Shown: positions 32,546 to 44,281, numbered from the stretch's first letter. The stretch is DNA of 64,000 nucleotides from Rugalucina vietnamica (GCA_964017185.1 OZ024879.1:21517456-21581455); one strand, 5' to 3'. Made by a program: numbers and translations. Notes: generated by a model not told the origin, from the letters alone.

Positions 32546-33841
32546 TTCCTTCGTATGCCTAAGTGTAAGTGCCAAATTGCGCCGAGAAAAAATGTCTTAA
32601 TTGCTGTAGAAGAAATTTCCGAAACATGTTGACCCCATACCAAGTTGTATGTTATAGTAATTCCAAGGTATTTGGCGGGCTGAACCTGTTCCAGTGTTAA
32701 ACTTTGTTGATGCAATGAGTAATTAAAGTGTATTTGATTGCTAGGGAGGTGCCAGGTCACCCTCAATAAATGACATTTTGGCAACATTAAATTTGGTTTA
32801 AACATATTTATTTCCAAATTTTGTACAGAAACAATACAAAAACATGCAATCGACGACAGGATCAGAACGAAAGCGTAAACGCTTATTTAGTTCTTTCATT
32901 TGCCAATAGGGCATGTCGGCAAGGTACTCTTCCGTGAAAAAAATCAATATCGGTCACCTTTCCCGCTATTATCTTCATTCGGTGGAGCTGGTAACCTCGG
33001 TCATTATCGCTATGCGTTTACTACTTTCAGACGCTAATAAAACCATAATTTGACCAAAATATTACGCACTCCTTACATTGGAATAAATTATATCCGGAAA
33101 TCTAATAGAATATGCAATGCTTTGATGGAAAAATTTCATTTTGAGTCCATATTTTGCGCTCCAAATTTGGTATGGCATAGCGATAAACACCGAGTCATGT
33201 ACCTCCGCCGAATGAACAAACTTACCTGTATGACGTCATCCCAACATGCCCTATCGGTCTCCCACTGTGCTAGGCTATTCAGGCCATCCTGTAAAATCTG
33301 GCCATCTGTGAGGAATTTAATATTTGTATACAGAACACAATCGCCGACAAAGAGGCGAACGGATGACCAGATATTGTCCGGAAGATCATTTATGAAAATC
33401 AAGAAAAGGACCAAGACCGACCATTGAGGGACACCAGGTAGTACAGGGACTGGATCTGAGGCTTGGCCATCTAACACCACTTTTTGAAAGCGGTCAGAGA
33501 ACCATGAGGCGATCCACTTGTGAGTAGATCCACTAATCCCGTAGTAGTGTAGTTTGTAGAGCAGTCTCCTATGTGGCACCTTGTCAAAGGCCCTTGCGAA
33601 ACCCATGATGATCACATCTGTTTTTCTGTGACCCAGGTTCAGAGCTCGGTCCAGGTTACTAACCATGTCATGAAAGAACTGAACCAGCTGGGTTCCTCAA
33701 GACGTTTGACTACGGAAGCCGCAGGAATATTTTCAAGGGGAAGATGCTTATTAATGTTGCTGACTATTACATGCTCAAGGGTCTTTCAACAGATGCAAGT
33801 TAGCGACACCGGTCTATAATTTGCAGAGTCATAATTAATGA
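32546..33841 (-). pseudogene. Non-LTR retrotransposon RT, copy 2, multiply interrupted
   Basis: Same family as 28100-29225 but extending further 5', to NYRPVSLT-type RT sequence at about 33820. The catalytic box reads FVGD where copy 1 has FADD, and frameshifts are present. Interrupted by a MITE at 32909-33251, a segment of about 100 bp at 32790-32895, and the 30224-32545 transposon. Family C (33863) abuts its 5' side. Confidence 0.85.
32909..33251. mobile_element. 343-bp MITE in the RT fragment
   Basis: Ends GGGCATGTCGGCAAGG and CATCCCAACATGCCC, flanked by TA. Comparison with the uninterrupted copy at 28879-28900 shows exactly where the RT sequence is broken. Confidence 0.8.
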
Positions 33842-33862
33842 TATTCTCACCTTTTTTTTATC

Positions 33863-35243
33863 AGCTGAGCCGAAGGCTCACAAGGTGCCATGATCCGGTG
33901 TCCGTCCGTCGTGCACAATTTCAAAGATCTTCTTTTCTGAAACCTCTTGGCCGATCAAGTTAAAATTTTATGTGAAGCCTCCTTGGGTTGTAGCATTCAA
34001 ATTTTTTCGCGATATCTTGGTCACATGACCAAGATGGCAGACACGCTCATATATGGTAAAAACAAAAACTTCAAAAATCTTCTTCTCCAGAATCGGTGGG
34101 CCGATTTCCACGAAACTTGGTATGTAGCATTGGGGACTCCAACCCATCATAGTTTGATAAAATGATGAGCTTGGGATTAGGCAAGGTCAATTTTGGAAAC
34201 AAAGGCTTTTACATGGGAAAAGGTGAAAACAATGGATATTTTGGAAACTGCTGCAGCCTGAGACTTGAAAGGAGTCAGTGGAGGTATGTAATTAATTAAG
34301 GTCAATATCATTTCTTGACCTTGACCCAAGGTCATTTAAATATCAAAATTAAGATTATGGTTTTCTCAGAAATCGCTTGGCCGATCAAGTTGATTTTTTT
34401 TTGTGAAGCCTCCTTGGGTAAATTGCATTGAAATTTTATTCGTGATGTCCGTCCCGTCCATATATGGTAAAACACAAAAATCTTCTACAGTACCGTCGGG
34501 TCGATTTTCAACGAAACTCTGTATGTAGCATTAGGCACTCCAGCCAGTCATAGTTTGATAAAATGATGACCCTGAGATGACCTAGACTTACTTTACGGCA
34601 AGGTCAATTTTGGAAACATAGGCTTTTAAATGGGGAATGTGAAAACAATGGTTATTTTGGAAACTATTATAGTTTCCAAAATAACAGTATTGCAGCCTGA
34701 GACTTGAAATTTGCTAGATGCTGACAACTAATGGAGTGAATGATGGTATGTAATTTATTAACATTGAGCCAAGGTCATTTAAATATCAAAATTAAGATTA
34801 TGGTTTTCTCAAAAATCACTGGGCCTGTGAAAGTGAAACTTTATGTGGAGCCTCTATGCTTAGGGGAAACAAAAATGAGTGGGTAAAATCTGGTTAGAAT
34901 GCTCAACATGGCCATCATGCTCACAAATGCTCAAAATGTTCTTCCCCAGAACGGGTGGGCGGTTTTTTACGAAGTCAGGGACCTCAGCCCATGATCATAC
35001 ATGTAGTTAGTACAAATGATGACCATGACCTATTTTACAGCAAGTTCAATTTTGGAAACTGGCTTTTACATGGGAAAACATTGACAACAATGAACGTTTT
35101 GGAAACTATTGCAGCCTGTGACCTGAAACTTGGCAGATGCAAACAACTAATGAAGTCAGTGAAGGTATGAGATTACTGAAGGTAAATGTAATGCTTCAAG
35201 ATCAGGCTTCAGGTGAGCGTGTTCAAGACCAATGATCCTCTGG
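33863..35243 (-). mobile_element. Family C element, reverse copy
   Basis: Starts AGCTGAGCCGAAGGCTCACA (right-end hairpin) and ends CCAATGATCCTCTGG (left-end hairpin). The 465-bp repeats are diverged and partly deleted. TGACCTTGACC motifs are frequent. Confidence 0.85.
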
Positions 35244-35550
35244 TTTAAATACCGGGGCTACATTTGCCGATACTTTGACGTTAAAGTAACGTTTTTCTGG
35301 ATACCATGTTTCTGGCGTCCAGGGATAAGCGTCCCCTAGAATACATTTTTTTTTTCAGCTATTCAATTGAAATAATGCGACCACGTTATGAAAATAGACT
35401 AAATGTGTGCATCCGAATATAATCCGAAGAAAGGGAAAAAGAAGAAAGAAAGAAAGAAAGAAAGAAAAGAAAACAGCAAATAATTATTGTCATGATAGTA
35501 GTCAAAAGCCTATAGCTAACATGGTTTTCAAATAAGATATGTAGAGCGAG

Positions 35551-36845
35551 TTCGGGTATTAGTGAACCATTAAGCCGAAACTTTATGTTGGTATTTCACT
35601 CCGGCTATTAGACAAATCAAAAGAATGGCATCTGAGCGTCGGTAGAAAGTGGACAGATGCATTCTACTTAGTATTATATATAGCACGTTTGGTGCATGAA
35701 AGAACAACACTTCACGGAGGCAGTTAGTGAACCCATCGGGTATTAGTGGACAGTAATGGCGCGGTAAAAGTGAACCCCCTAGTATCTTAATAAAAGTGTT
35801 TTTAAAGCCTTTTGCAAGCATACAACTAGTAGCATTTACATGTTAATAATTAATTACAAGCAATTCTAGAGAGCATAATGTTCTGTAATTGCACTTCTTG
35901 TCATTACAACACCAACGGTGAAAATTTTGATGGCCAGAGTCGTTATTTTTTCACTAAAACATTAACGTATTGTTGTATATTGCTAGAATCGTGTGATATC
36001 CAGCCATTCCTGTGTAATTTATTACAATTCTAACAATAAAATGTAAAGAATACATACATCTCAAGACAGTTACATCCAAAAATACCAGAAACTATTGAAC
36101 GGACAGTAAGTTTTAAAAATACGGATTTTATTAGCCTTGAGACCCAAAACGAGAATATGATCCATAAGTTAACCGTGTTTGACGTGAATAACATACTATT
36201 AATGCCATCCATATACATAACATGTCACAAAACATCTTTATAATTCAAAAATGTTATGTATTTTCCATGTTTATTCAGCTCAATTAGTTCATCTCGCAGC
36301 CGAGTAAGGTTCCTTTTTGTATTCCCAGCAAATTATTTTAAATTTTGTGAAGTTTTGTTGTCAATTTCATCTTTAACCACATGCAAATATTCAAAAACGC
36401 TGAGAATGACATGTTCGTTGTTATTAAGATGAATAGAACCATGAAAATGGAATATTTGTGGTCACAAGCTTCCATGGTTCACTAATACCCTACGACAAAA
36501 ATTTCTGTCGGGTATTAGTGAACCCCATATACGACTTAAATGAGCACAGCTAGATATCACTTGTGATGAGAATCAGTTGCCGACTTCATTTGAATACCGG
36601 TTTTTATCAATTGCTTTAAAGAATGTGCACATTTTTGGGTGTGAATCCAAACGGCCAAAATCTGTTTTTAAATGGTTATCTAAGAACGCACAAATTTGGA
36701 GGCTTCCAAGCAGATACTATAATTGTTGGTCTTGCATCATGACTGCGAGAGTTACCGCTCATATTTAGCACTTATTTATAACCGATACAGCGCAAAAAGT
36801 ATGCAATGCAGCCATGGTTCACTAACTGCCTATGGTTCACTAAAA
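35551..36845. repeat. Repeat with GGGTATTAGTGAACC inverted motifs
   Basis: GGGTATTAGTGAACC at 35551 and 36513, and its inverse GGTTCACTAATACCC at 36476, plus partial copies at 35740, 36817 and 36832. The pair at 36476-36527 forms a hairpin. Probably one or two nonautonomous DNA elements; exact ends not resolved. Contains a (GAAA)n tract just upstream, at 35440-35470. Confidence 0.55.
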
Positions 36846-36991
36846 TAAAAATCTACATTTAGGTCGAAATATTTTCCATCTACAAGGCAACCCGATTTAA
36901 AATATGGGTTCCGGATTATAGCAATGTAACGTTTTCGATCTTGTTTTAGACACACTGATTTTAAGACAAGGGAAATAACTCTGCATTAACG
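36846..36991 (+). promoter_or_regulatory. 5' flank of the 36992 gene
   Basis: AT-rich region ending AAGGGAAATAACTCTGCATT just ahead of the ATG. No TATA or CCAAT box is clear. Confidence 0.25.
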
Positions 36992-37098
36992 ATGGCAGAG
37001 GAAGAGGATGGAAAAGAAAATCGAATTTCAGAGCGATTGACCGCTCCTCCGGCTTCACAATCAGATCTTGATATTGAAGAAATTATTATTTCTAAACG
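36992..37098 (+). CDS. Unrecognised membrane protein, exon 1
   Basis: ATGGCAGAGG starts a 107-bp exon reading MAEEEDGKENRISERLTAPP, then a SQSDLDIEEIIIS stretch, ending AAACG|GTAAAA (phase 2). The N-terminus is acidic and lacks a signal peptide. Together with exons 2 and 3 it predicts about 116 residues: a cytoplasmic acidic tail, one hydrophobic helix and an aromatic-rich outer domain. The protein is not recognised. Support comes from three successive exons with matched phases and canonical splice sites. Confidence 0.65.
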
Positions 37099-37544
37099 GT
37101 AAAATTAACTTGTCATGCTTTGATTAAGCGAGACTCGGATTTGAATGGCAAATTCCAGGGTCGCTCAGGAAGCAAAAAATCCAGCTGTCATTTTCCCAGC
37201 CTATGAATGGCAGCAGCTTTACAACTATTTCTTGAAAAATATTTGCTTAACATAATATTTAAACAAATAACTGTTTAAATCTGTACAGTATTTCAAGAAA
37301 ATCTTCAGAACCTTCAGATGCACTCATGGTTGTATGTTTGGTGGGAAAAAATATGTGATGTCATTGTGACATCATCAGTATTCAAGGGAAATAACTCCTG
37401 ACATCGCTATAAGTGTAACTGCAAACTGAAGTTTTAAATCCTCTGTCACACAATGGTGTTATTTATTTGAAACAACGTGTTCTGAAGACGACAATACACA
37501 TTATATTTTGTGATAAATGTTCATTTCAATTTTTAGAAGATACC

Positions 37545-37670
37545 TCATGTCATAGTGGTTAAACCACACGCTTTTGAAACTATGGGTTGTGGGTTCAACC
37601 TGGGGCTGCTCTTCTTGTCTTTTGGCTGAGACGAAACAAAAGACACATCCACATAACAAAAATTTTTAAT
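37545..37670 (+). mobile_element. tRNA-derived SINE fragment
   Basis: A-box-like CATAGTGGTTAAACCA and B-box-like GGGTTCAACCTGG at tRNA spacing, followed by a non-tRNA tail. In intron 1 of the 36992 gene. Confidence 0.6.
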
Positions 37671-38004
37671 GTGTATTTGATCTGGCAAAATAGCTAATGT
37701 AATCTATAATAGTTATTTTACCAGGTCTGGCAAAATATCTCCTCCAGGGGCTATTTTACCGGGTCTGGTAGAATAGCCCCTAGGCGGGACTGATAAAATA
37801 GCCACTGACAAACAAAAAATATAGGCATAATTTACTAGATTTCTGAATTTTTACTGATTTAATATATATAATTAGGAACTTTGTAAGCCAAAGGTCTCAT
37901 TGGCAAGCAGTGAGTAAACCCACAACAGTGCAGCAATGGGACACTCCAACAACTTTTAAGTACAAGATTTATCTGCTAGTTACATTTCTGTCTGTCAATT
38001 TCAG

Positions 38005-38110
38005 AATTGCCAGAAGTGAACTGGTGCTTCGATTCCTGTCTCTAGTCTGCCTGAGTTTGATGTTGGGTCTCTTTGTGATACAGCTGGAAATAGCCTGGAG
38101 ATCTAGAGAG
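38005..38110 (+). CDS. Unrecognised membrane protein, exon 2 (transmembrane)
   Basis: Acceptor CAATTTCAG and donor GAGAG|GTAACA. 106 bp, completing the Arg codon from exon 1 and ending in phase 0. Reads IARSELVLRFLSLVCLSLML followed by GLFVIQLEIAWRSRE. The stretch from VLRF to LEIA is a 20-plus-residue hydrophobic helix, flanked by positive charge on its N-terminal side, fitting a type II signal anchor. Confidence 0.7.
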
Positions 38111-38445
38111 GTAACAAATCTTATCCAAGATGTTCAAAAAATGGTTGTGAGATGATGCAAATACTTTGATTATAAAAATGAACTTCTGAGACAGATGCGA
38201 AGTTTACTGAACTTGTCCCTGAATTTGCTAGATGTCAACAGACTGATGAGATAATTTTCTGTTGAAGCCTCTCATTTTAGTGTTGATAAAAAGCTAGTAC
38301 CGGTACACAGTTTGCTTTGTGTTTTCTGTCCTATACTCTTTTGACACTTTTCAGTTTGTATCATATGTGATGTTAATATATCATGTTACATGTAGCTATA
38401 TACCACATGATCCTACATATTTATGTGTGCCTATATTCATTTCAG

Positions 38446-38580
38446 TTACTGCTAGAGCTGGGGATAGATCCTGATGCAAGACATTTCTCTTATCCTGACT
38501 TTTACCTTGACCCACATAACGAAGAACACTGGTGTTGGGACCCGGATACTATGTTGCTGAAAGTGAACACTTCATTGTTT
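38446..38580 (+). CDS. Unrecognised membrane protein, exon 3
   Basis: Acceptor CATTTCAG, donor TTT|GTGAGA, 135 bp, phase 0 to 0. Reads LLLELGIDPDARHFSYPDFY, then LDPHNEEHWCWDPDTMLLKV and NTSLF, rich in Trp, Tyr and His as in an extracellular or lumenal domain. Without splicing the frame ends two codons later at TAA, so an unspliced short form is also possible. A partial echo of its 3' end occurs at 38760-38800. Confidence 0.65.
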
Positions 38581-38835
38581 GTGAGATAATCATGAGAGCT
38601 TGACTGGTTCCTGGATACTTTGTTAACTGACAGTGAACGTAAGGTGATGATGGGGTACCAGGCTGATGGACTGGTTATGTTCATATTGTTGACTGAATAT
38701 TTTACTGTTTGAATGACAGAAACCAGTAGAGGAATGGTTTTCTGTTATTTCATATTGTTGACTGGGACCCATATAAAGTGAACACTTCATTAATTATTAT
38801 TTGCGGGGATAACATTTAAGTAGGGTAGATTGATT

Positions 38836-39071
38836 TGAGCCGCGGCGGGAGAAAACCGGTATTCAGGGTTTCTGACTAGGTCTGACACAAACCAACCTGT
38901 ACAGTCACAGAATCAGGCTAGAAGCTTGAAATTCCGGTTTCAAGAAGAGGGGATTGTACTATCCGTTTAGCAAAAACAAAGGCGCTGATCAGCTGTGCAG
39001 TTACTGCGAAGCTGATCTGCGCCCTTTTTTTTCCCCTTGGCAAAAATCCGGTTTTCTCACAATGCGGCTCA
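38836..39071. repeat. Family A MITE, full length
   Basis: TGAGCCGCGGCGGGAGAAAACC to GCGGCTCA, with TTGATT on both sides, a possible target duplication. Confidence 0.9.
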
Positions 39072-39108
39072 TTGATTTACTGTGATGACATGTTCATGTT
39101 TTCATATT

Positions 39109-39361
39109 TGAGCCTTCACATGAGAAAACCAGCAATTTGGGTTAACCAACAATTTGGGTTTCAGACCAGGTCTGACACAAACCAGCCTGTAGAGTCACAG
39201 AAGATGACTAGAAGCTAGAAATTTCGGATTCAAGAAGAAAAGGGGTTGCACTATCTGTGTAGCAAAATCAAAGGCGCTGATCAGCTGTGCAGTTACTGCA
39301 CTTTGATCGGCGTCTTTGTTTTTGCATATGCAAATTGTTGGTTTTCTGATGCGGCGGCTCA
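39109..39361. repeat. Family A MITE
   Basis: Left arm has a duplicated AACCAACAATTTGGGTT. Ends GATGCGGCGGCTCA. Confidence 0.88.
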
Positions 39362-39505
39362 TTTTTGACTGTTAAAGGACTCTGTTCTGTTACTTAAATC
39401 TTTGTTTTGTGACATGATGACAGGGGCCAGAAGAGTAAACTGTTGTAGTTTAACATACCTTTTAGATTGAAGTAAGAAGAGAGGGTCCATGTTTGAAGGA
39501 TGATT

Positions 39506-39747
39506 TGAGCCGCGTCATGAGAAAACCAGATTTTTGCCTATGTGAAAACAGCAGATCAGCTTTGCAGTAACTGCGAAGCCGATCAGCGTGCTTGTTTTCA
39601 CTACTTGCATAGTACACTTTTGACCTCCTCTTCTTCTTAAATCCAAAATTTCAAGCTACTAGTCATCCTCTGTGGCTGCACAGACCGATTTGTGTCAGAC
39701 CTGGTCGGAAACCACGAAGACCGGTTTTATACCGGTTTTGTGGCTCA
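39506..39747. repeat. Family A MITE
   Basis: TGAGCCGCGTCATGAGAAAACC. Core AGCAGATCAGCTTTGCAGTA with mirror. The right arm is partly diverged. Confidence 0.88.
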
Positions 39748-39818
39748 TTTAATACTGGTATTCTGTCTATTGTTCATGTACTTGCCCTTCATTTTTTTTT
39801 AACTGTGTTATTCGACAG

Positions 39819-39858
39819 ATTGACTGTGATAAAGAAGCAAGAACTTACAAGCTGCCAT
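39819..39858 (+). CDS. Possible exon 4 of the membrane protein
   Basis: Strong acceptor (poly-T then TTATTCGACAG) and donor CCAT|GTAAGA, 40 bp, phase 0 in, reading IDCDKEARTYKLP. Phase fits exon 3. The last nine bases and the donor coincide with the terminus of a family A MITE (39849-40075), so either the MITE supplies the donor or the exon is spurious. No following exon was identified. Confidence 0.4.
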
Positions 39859-40075
39859 GTAAGAAAACCAAAAAAATGCATTGGCGAAAACAAAGACACA
39901 GATCAGCTGTGCACAGCTCATCAGCGCCTTCATTTTCGCTACTCAGATAGTGCAATTTCTCTTCTACTTAAATTCAAAATTCCAAACTTCTAGCCTTTTT
40001 CAGTGGCTGTACAGCCTGGTTTGTGTTGGGTCTTGCCCAAAACCCAAATTGTTGGTTTTCGCATGCAAAGGCTCT
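39849..40075. repeat. Family A MITE
   Basis: Diverged left end AGCTGCCATGTAAGAAAACC. Core GACACAGATCAGCTGTGCAC with mirror. Right end TTTTCGCATGCAAAGGCTC. Confidence 0.8.
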
Positions 40076-40209
40076 TATATAACATGCTTAGATGCATGTT
40101 TGATTAGGATCACTAACATTGAAACCTGATGTGAAGTTGTATGGGATCACTCTATAAAAGCTTGTTTTGGTGGTGCAAGTGCCCATTATTAGAGCTCCAG
40201 ACTGAAAAA

Positions 40210-40393
40210 TGAGCCATGACGAGAGAAAACCTGTCTTTGGAGTTTTCAGCTAGGACTGACACAAACCGACTTGTAGAGTCACAGAAGCAGGCTAGAAATT
40301 TCAGATTTAAAAAGATGAAAAATTGAACTATCTGTGTAGCTGTGAAGGCGCTGATCAGCTTTACAGTTGCAAATTGCATCATGAGAAAAACTA
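40210..40393. repeat. Family A MITE, right arm shortened
   Basis: TGAGCCATGACGAGAGAAAACC through GCGCTGATCAGC, then an abrupt end at CATGAGAAAAACT. Confidence 0.75.
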
Positions 40394-40395
40394 GT

Positions 40396-40916
40396 TTGAA
40401 CAGCCACAAAAATGGCGGGAGGCTTAATATTTTGGATTAAGACAGTAGATTGATAAAACTAGATGTTATTGTGTTCATTGGCTTAATTTCTATGGCTTTA
40501 TTAATTTTTTGGTGGATCATGTGTAACTGTTGTTTTTGTGGTATTGTGGATTCACAACTCTTTGCAACAGTTTGTTTCATTGAAAATGCATTCTTATATT
40601 CTTGAATTACATGATTTATGACCAAATATAAAACAGATCATGTTTGTTGAAATATCAGAATCTTGTTATGAAATATGTATCTGTCTTTTTATTTTGCACA
40701 ATAAATAGTATATGTTAAACACATTCTCTAGTCAATGTAAGATAACAAAATAGACCCAGATCTGATTGCTGCATACAAACAAAGACTGCTTGCTGCAGCT
40801 AGAGCTGTCTTATCTATTGGACAAGTCTGATCAGGGTCTACAATATTTCTTTGAGGTAGCTGAACAGATTTCATTTCTTGAATATGTTGAAAATTAAATA
40901 TGTTTTATACATGTAG
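40396..40916. other. No gene recognised
   Basis: AT-rich spacer downstream of gene 2; nothing supported. Confidence 0.45.
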
Positions 40917-41436
40917 GACTCACAAACTGGGCCAGTCCCACAAACTGGGCTAAATTCAGAGTCAATTTCCACAAACTGGGCCAATGTAATAAGTGAAGGC
41001 AAATCTTTTCATGGGCTACAAGATGACGCATTCTTAACTTATCAACAAACAGCGATTTATTATGTGACAAATCTCGCTCTGCTCGAGTAGGGCTTGTCTA
41101 CTTCCTGCCTAATACAAAATAAATAGAATTCATGCATCTCAAAACTATGATATCATCCAGTTTTCCACCATTGCACTGTAGAAATCCTGCCTAATGTTTT
41201 ATTGTGTTACAGATATTTGCACACATTTTTGCGTTTGTTGCACGATGAAATGATGTTACGCAGTATAATATCAAGATTTCAATGCTTGATGGTAACGTCA
41301 TAAAAAATCAAGATGGCATAGAAAGGGCGCAAAGTAATGTCAAGCTAATTCGCGCACGGAAAGAAAATTGGCACAATTTGTGAGAATTGAAGATATTTTT
41401 CAGACCAGTTTGTGAGACTGCCCCAGTTTGTGAGTC
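40917..41436. mobile_element. 520-bp MITE with CACAAACTGG ends
   Basis: Left GGACTCACAAACTGGGCCAG followed by CCCACAAACTGG. Right CCAGTTTGTGAGACTG and CCAGTTTGTGAGTCT. TA on both sides. The doubled motif in each arm is distinctive. Confidence 0.8.
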
Positions 41437-41514
41437 TTACATGCTATACACGTTATGGTTTGGCTGGATTTGTCTTAGATATATTGGGTTTTATAGCTTA
41501 TCAGGCCGGACACA

Positions 41515-41770
41515 ATCTGGCTCTGAGGTTACAATAAAATTTCATGCTCAGCTCAGCTGAGACTAAAATTTATTCTGCTCATAAATGTTAAAATGCCAAC
41601 AATTGTTGGCACTTTATAACATTTAAAAAAATTTCTTAGCAGGATAAATTGCAGATTCTTTTATTTAGACAGAAATTCCAGTATGTTTGGACTATTTTAG
41701 TATTTATGAGAAATTTAAATTTCATGCTCAGCTGAGATGAGCATGAACATTTTTTTATAACCTCGGGACC
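41515..41770. repeat. Dispersed repeat family E, copy 1
   Basis: Contains TCATGCTCAGCTCAGCTGAG, AAATGCCAACAATTGTTGGC and AACCTCGGGACCTGG, all repeated in 57680-58085. Confidence 0.8.
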
Positions 41771-41857
41771 TGGGCTGCATAACGAAGACAGATAAGTTGA
41801 GATTTCATTAGCTTTAATAAGAAGTTAGAGGAATTCTACTATATTTTCATATATAAA

Positions 41858-42130
41858 CTTTCATTCCCCCTTCCCAAGGATGCTTCACATGAAGTTTGGC
41901 TTTGATTGGCCTAGCGGTTTCAGAGAAGATGTTTGAATATTATGGTCATATACATGTATATAGCCTCGGGGCAGGGGCAGACAACCCCACAGGGGCTAAA
42001 ATTTTCCATTAACATTAATCTTCTGTCCATTTGCCTATTCCCAGTAAGTTACCCATCAAATAGCATTTTACCATTTTTTCCCATTCAAATGCATTGGCCA
42101 CCTAAGTTGACCTTGCCGTAAAATAGGTTC
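41858..42130. repeat. Family C-related fragment
   Basis: CCCAAGGATGCTTCACATGA and TTGGCCTAGCGGTTTCAGAG are family C modules. No termini. Confidence 0.6.
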
Positions 42131-42163
42131 CCTTGTAGCTAGCTGGTGTATGCCCATGGTTTT

Positions 42164-43361
42164 AGCTCACCTGAGCCGAAGGCTCACAAGGTGAGCTAAT
42201 AGGATGGCCATGATCCGGCGTCCGTCCGTCGTCGTCCGTCGTCGTCCACAATTTCAAAAATCTTCTTCTCTGAAACCGCTTGGCCGATCTAGTTGAAATT
42301 TTATGTGGAGCCTCCTTGGGTAGTGGCATTTCAAGTTTGATCGCAAAATCCAGGTCACATGACCAAGATGGCCGCCACGCCCATATATGGTAAAAACCCT
42401 TCAAAAATCTTCTACTCCAGAACCGGTGGGCCGATTTCCACGAAACTTGGTGTGTAGCATCCGGGACTTCAGCCCATCATAGTTTGATAAAATGATGACC
42501 CTTGGATGACCTTGACCTATTTTACGGCAAGGTCAAATTTGGAAACATAGGCTTTTACATAGGTAAAAGTGAAAACTATGGATTTTTTGAAAACTATTGC
42601 AGCCTGAGGCCTGAAAAGTGGTAGATGCAAACAACTAATGGAGTAGATGAAGGTATGTGTTTAATATAGGTCAAGGTCATCTCTTGACCTTGGCCAGTCT
42701 GTTGTCCATACACACTTTTCAAAGATCTTCTTCTCTGAAACTGCTTGGCAAATCAAAGTGAAATTTTATGTGGCGCATCCATGGGTAGGGGAGTTGAAAG
42801 TTTGATCGCGAAATCCAGGTCACATGACCAAGATGGCCGCCATGCCCATATATGGTAAAAACCTTTCAAAATCTTCTTCTCCAGAACCGGCAGGCCAATT
42901 TTCATGAAACTTGGTATGTAGCATTTGGGACTCCAGCCCATCATAGTTTGTTGAAATGATGACCCTATGATGACCTTGACCTATTTTACGGCAAGGTCAA
43001 TTTTGGAAACATAGGCTTTCACATGGGAAAAGGCGAAAACAAACTGTTGCAGTCTGAGACCTGAAAGTTGCTAGATGCAGACAACTAATGGTGTCAATGA
43101 AGGTAAGTAATTAATGAAGGCCAAGGTCATGTCTTGACCTTGGCCCAAGGTCATTTAAATATCAAAATTAAAATTATGGTTTTCTCAGAAATCACTGGGT
43201 TTGGAAACTATTGCAGCCTGAGACCTGAAACTTTGCAGATGCAGACAACTTATGAAGTGAATAAAGGTGTGTGAGTATTCAAGGTCAAGGTCATTTCATT
43301 ATGACTTAATACTCCAAGATCAGGCTTCAGGTGAGCGTTCTCAGGACCAATGGTCCTCTGG
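42164..43361 (-). mobile_element. Family C element, reverse copy, 1.2 kb
   Basis: Both terminal hairpins are present (AGCTCACCTGAGCCGAAGG at left and ACCAATGGTCCTCTGG at right). Two 465-bp units (CCATATATGG at about 42381 and 42846). Best-defined short copy of the family. Confidence 0.88.
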
Positions 43362-43455
43362 TCATATATGCAGTTGAAATATAAGCTGCTTGCTTTGATC
43401 ATTTAAAAATCAAGTTATTGTCATGGTTACTGCTTGATGCTATTCCTTGTATATG

Positions 43456-43552
43456 AGCCACAGCACAAGACAATGTGCCTTCTGGGTTTCAGACCAGGTT
43501 GGACACAAGCTGGCCTGCACAAGGACTGAGGTTTATAACATTGAAATTTTGC
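43456..43552. repeat. Family A fragment (left arm)
   Basis: GAGCCACAGCACAAGACAAT through GGTTGGACACAAGCTGGCC. Truncated before the core by the next copy. Confidence 0.65.
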
Positions 43553-43555
43553 ATT

Positions 43556-43801
43556 TGAGCTGCTGCATGAGAAAACCAACAAAATGCTTAAGCGAGAACA
43601 AAGGCGCAGATCAGCTGTGCAGTAAGTGCACAGCTGATTAGCGTCTTTGTTTCTGCTAAACAGATAGTACACTCCCTGATCTTTTTTTTTATTTCCAAAT
43701 TTCATGCTTTTAGCCTGCTTCTTTGACTACAGACCGGTTTGTGTTGGACCTGTTCAGAAACCCACATTGTTGGTTTTCCCTATCATCCATGCAAAGGCTC
43801 A
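43556..43801. repeat. Family A MITE
   Basis: TGAGCTGCTGCATGAGAAAACC, core CAGATCAGCTGTGCAGTAAG with mirror, right end GCAAAGGCTCA. Confidence 0.82.
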
Positions 43802-43802
43802 T

Positions 43803-43900
43803 TTAAGAGAAAGGAAGATTTTACTATCTGTGAATGTAAAACAAAGGTGCTGATCAGCAGTGCAGCTTTTTTAAAGGTTTTCCTGTGATGCTGCTCATAT
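43803..43900. repeat. Family A remnant
   Basis: ACAAAGGTGCTGATCAGCAG and GATGCTGCTCATA are family A pieces without the mirrored core. Confidence 0.6.
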
Positions 43901-44281
43901 GGAATACTGTTTTAAATAAGAAATACTAAATTGTGGATATTGAATGGTTAAATGGAATTTCATGCATTTCTTCATATTTGCTGTTGATACAAAATCAAAG
44001 AAAATAATTTAAACAGTGCTATAGAAAAATGGACTTGTCTTTTTTGTCTTTAATAATGGCTTGAAATATTGTTGAAAGGTGAAGCTCATCTTTGTAAGAT
44101 CAAGCAACATTGCCTGTAGAGCTATGAAAATGGCTAAAAACCTTGCAGATAGTTTGACATGCTAGGAATAATTCAAGTAGTTGCTTTGTAGATTTTGAGT
44201 TTGAGCCGAAGCACTAGGAGCAGTTGATTTGGCATGTTTCTCAACTAATCACTGTATAGGAGTTTGGTGGTCTTCTGGTGG

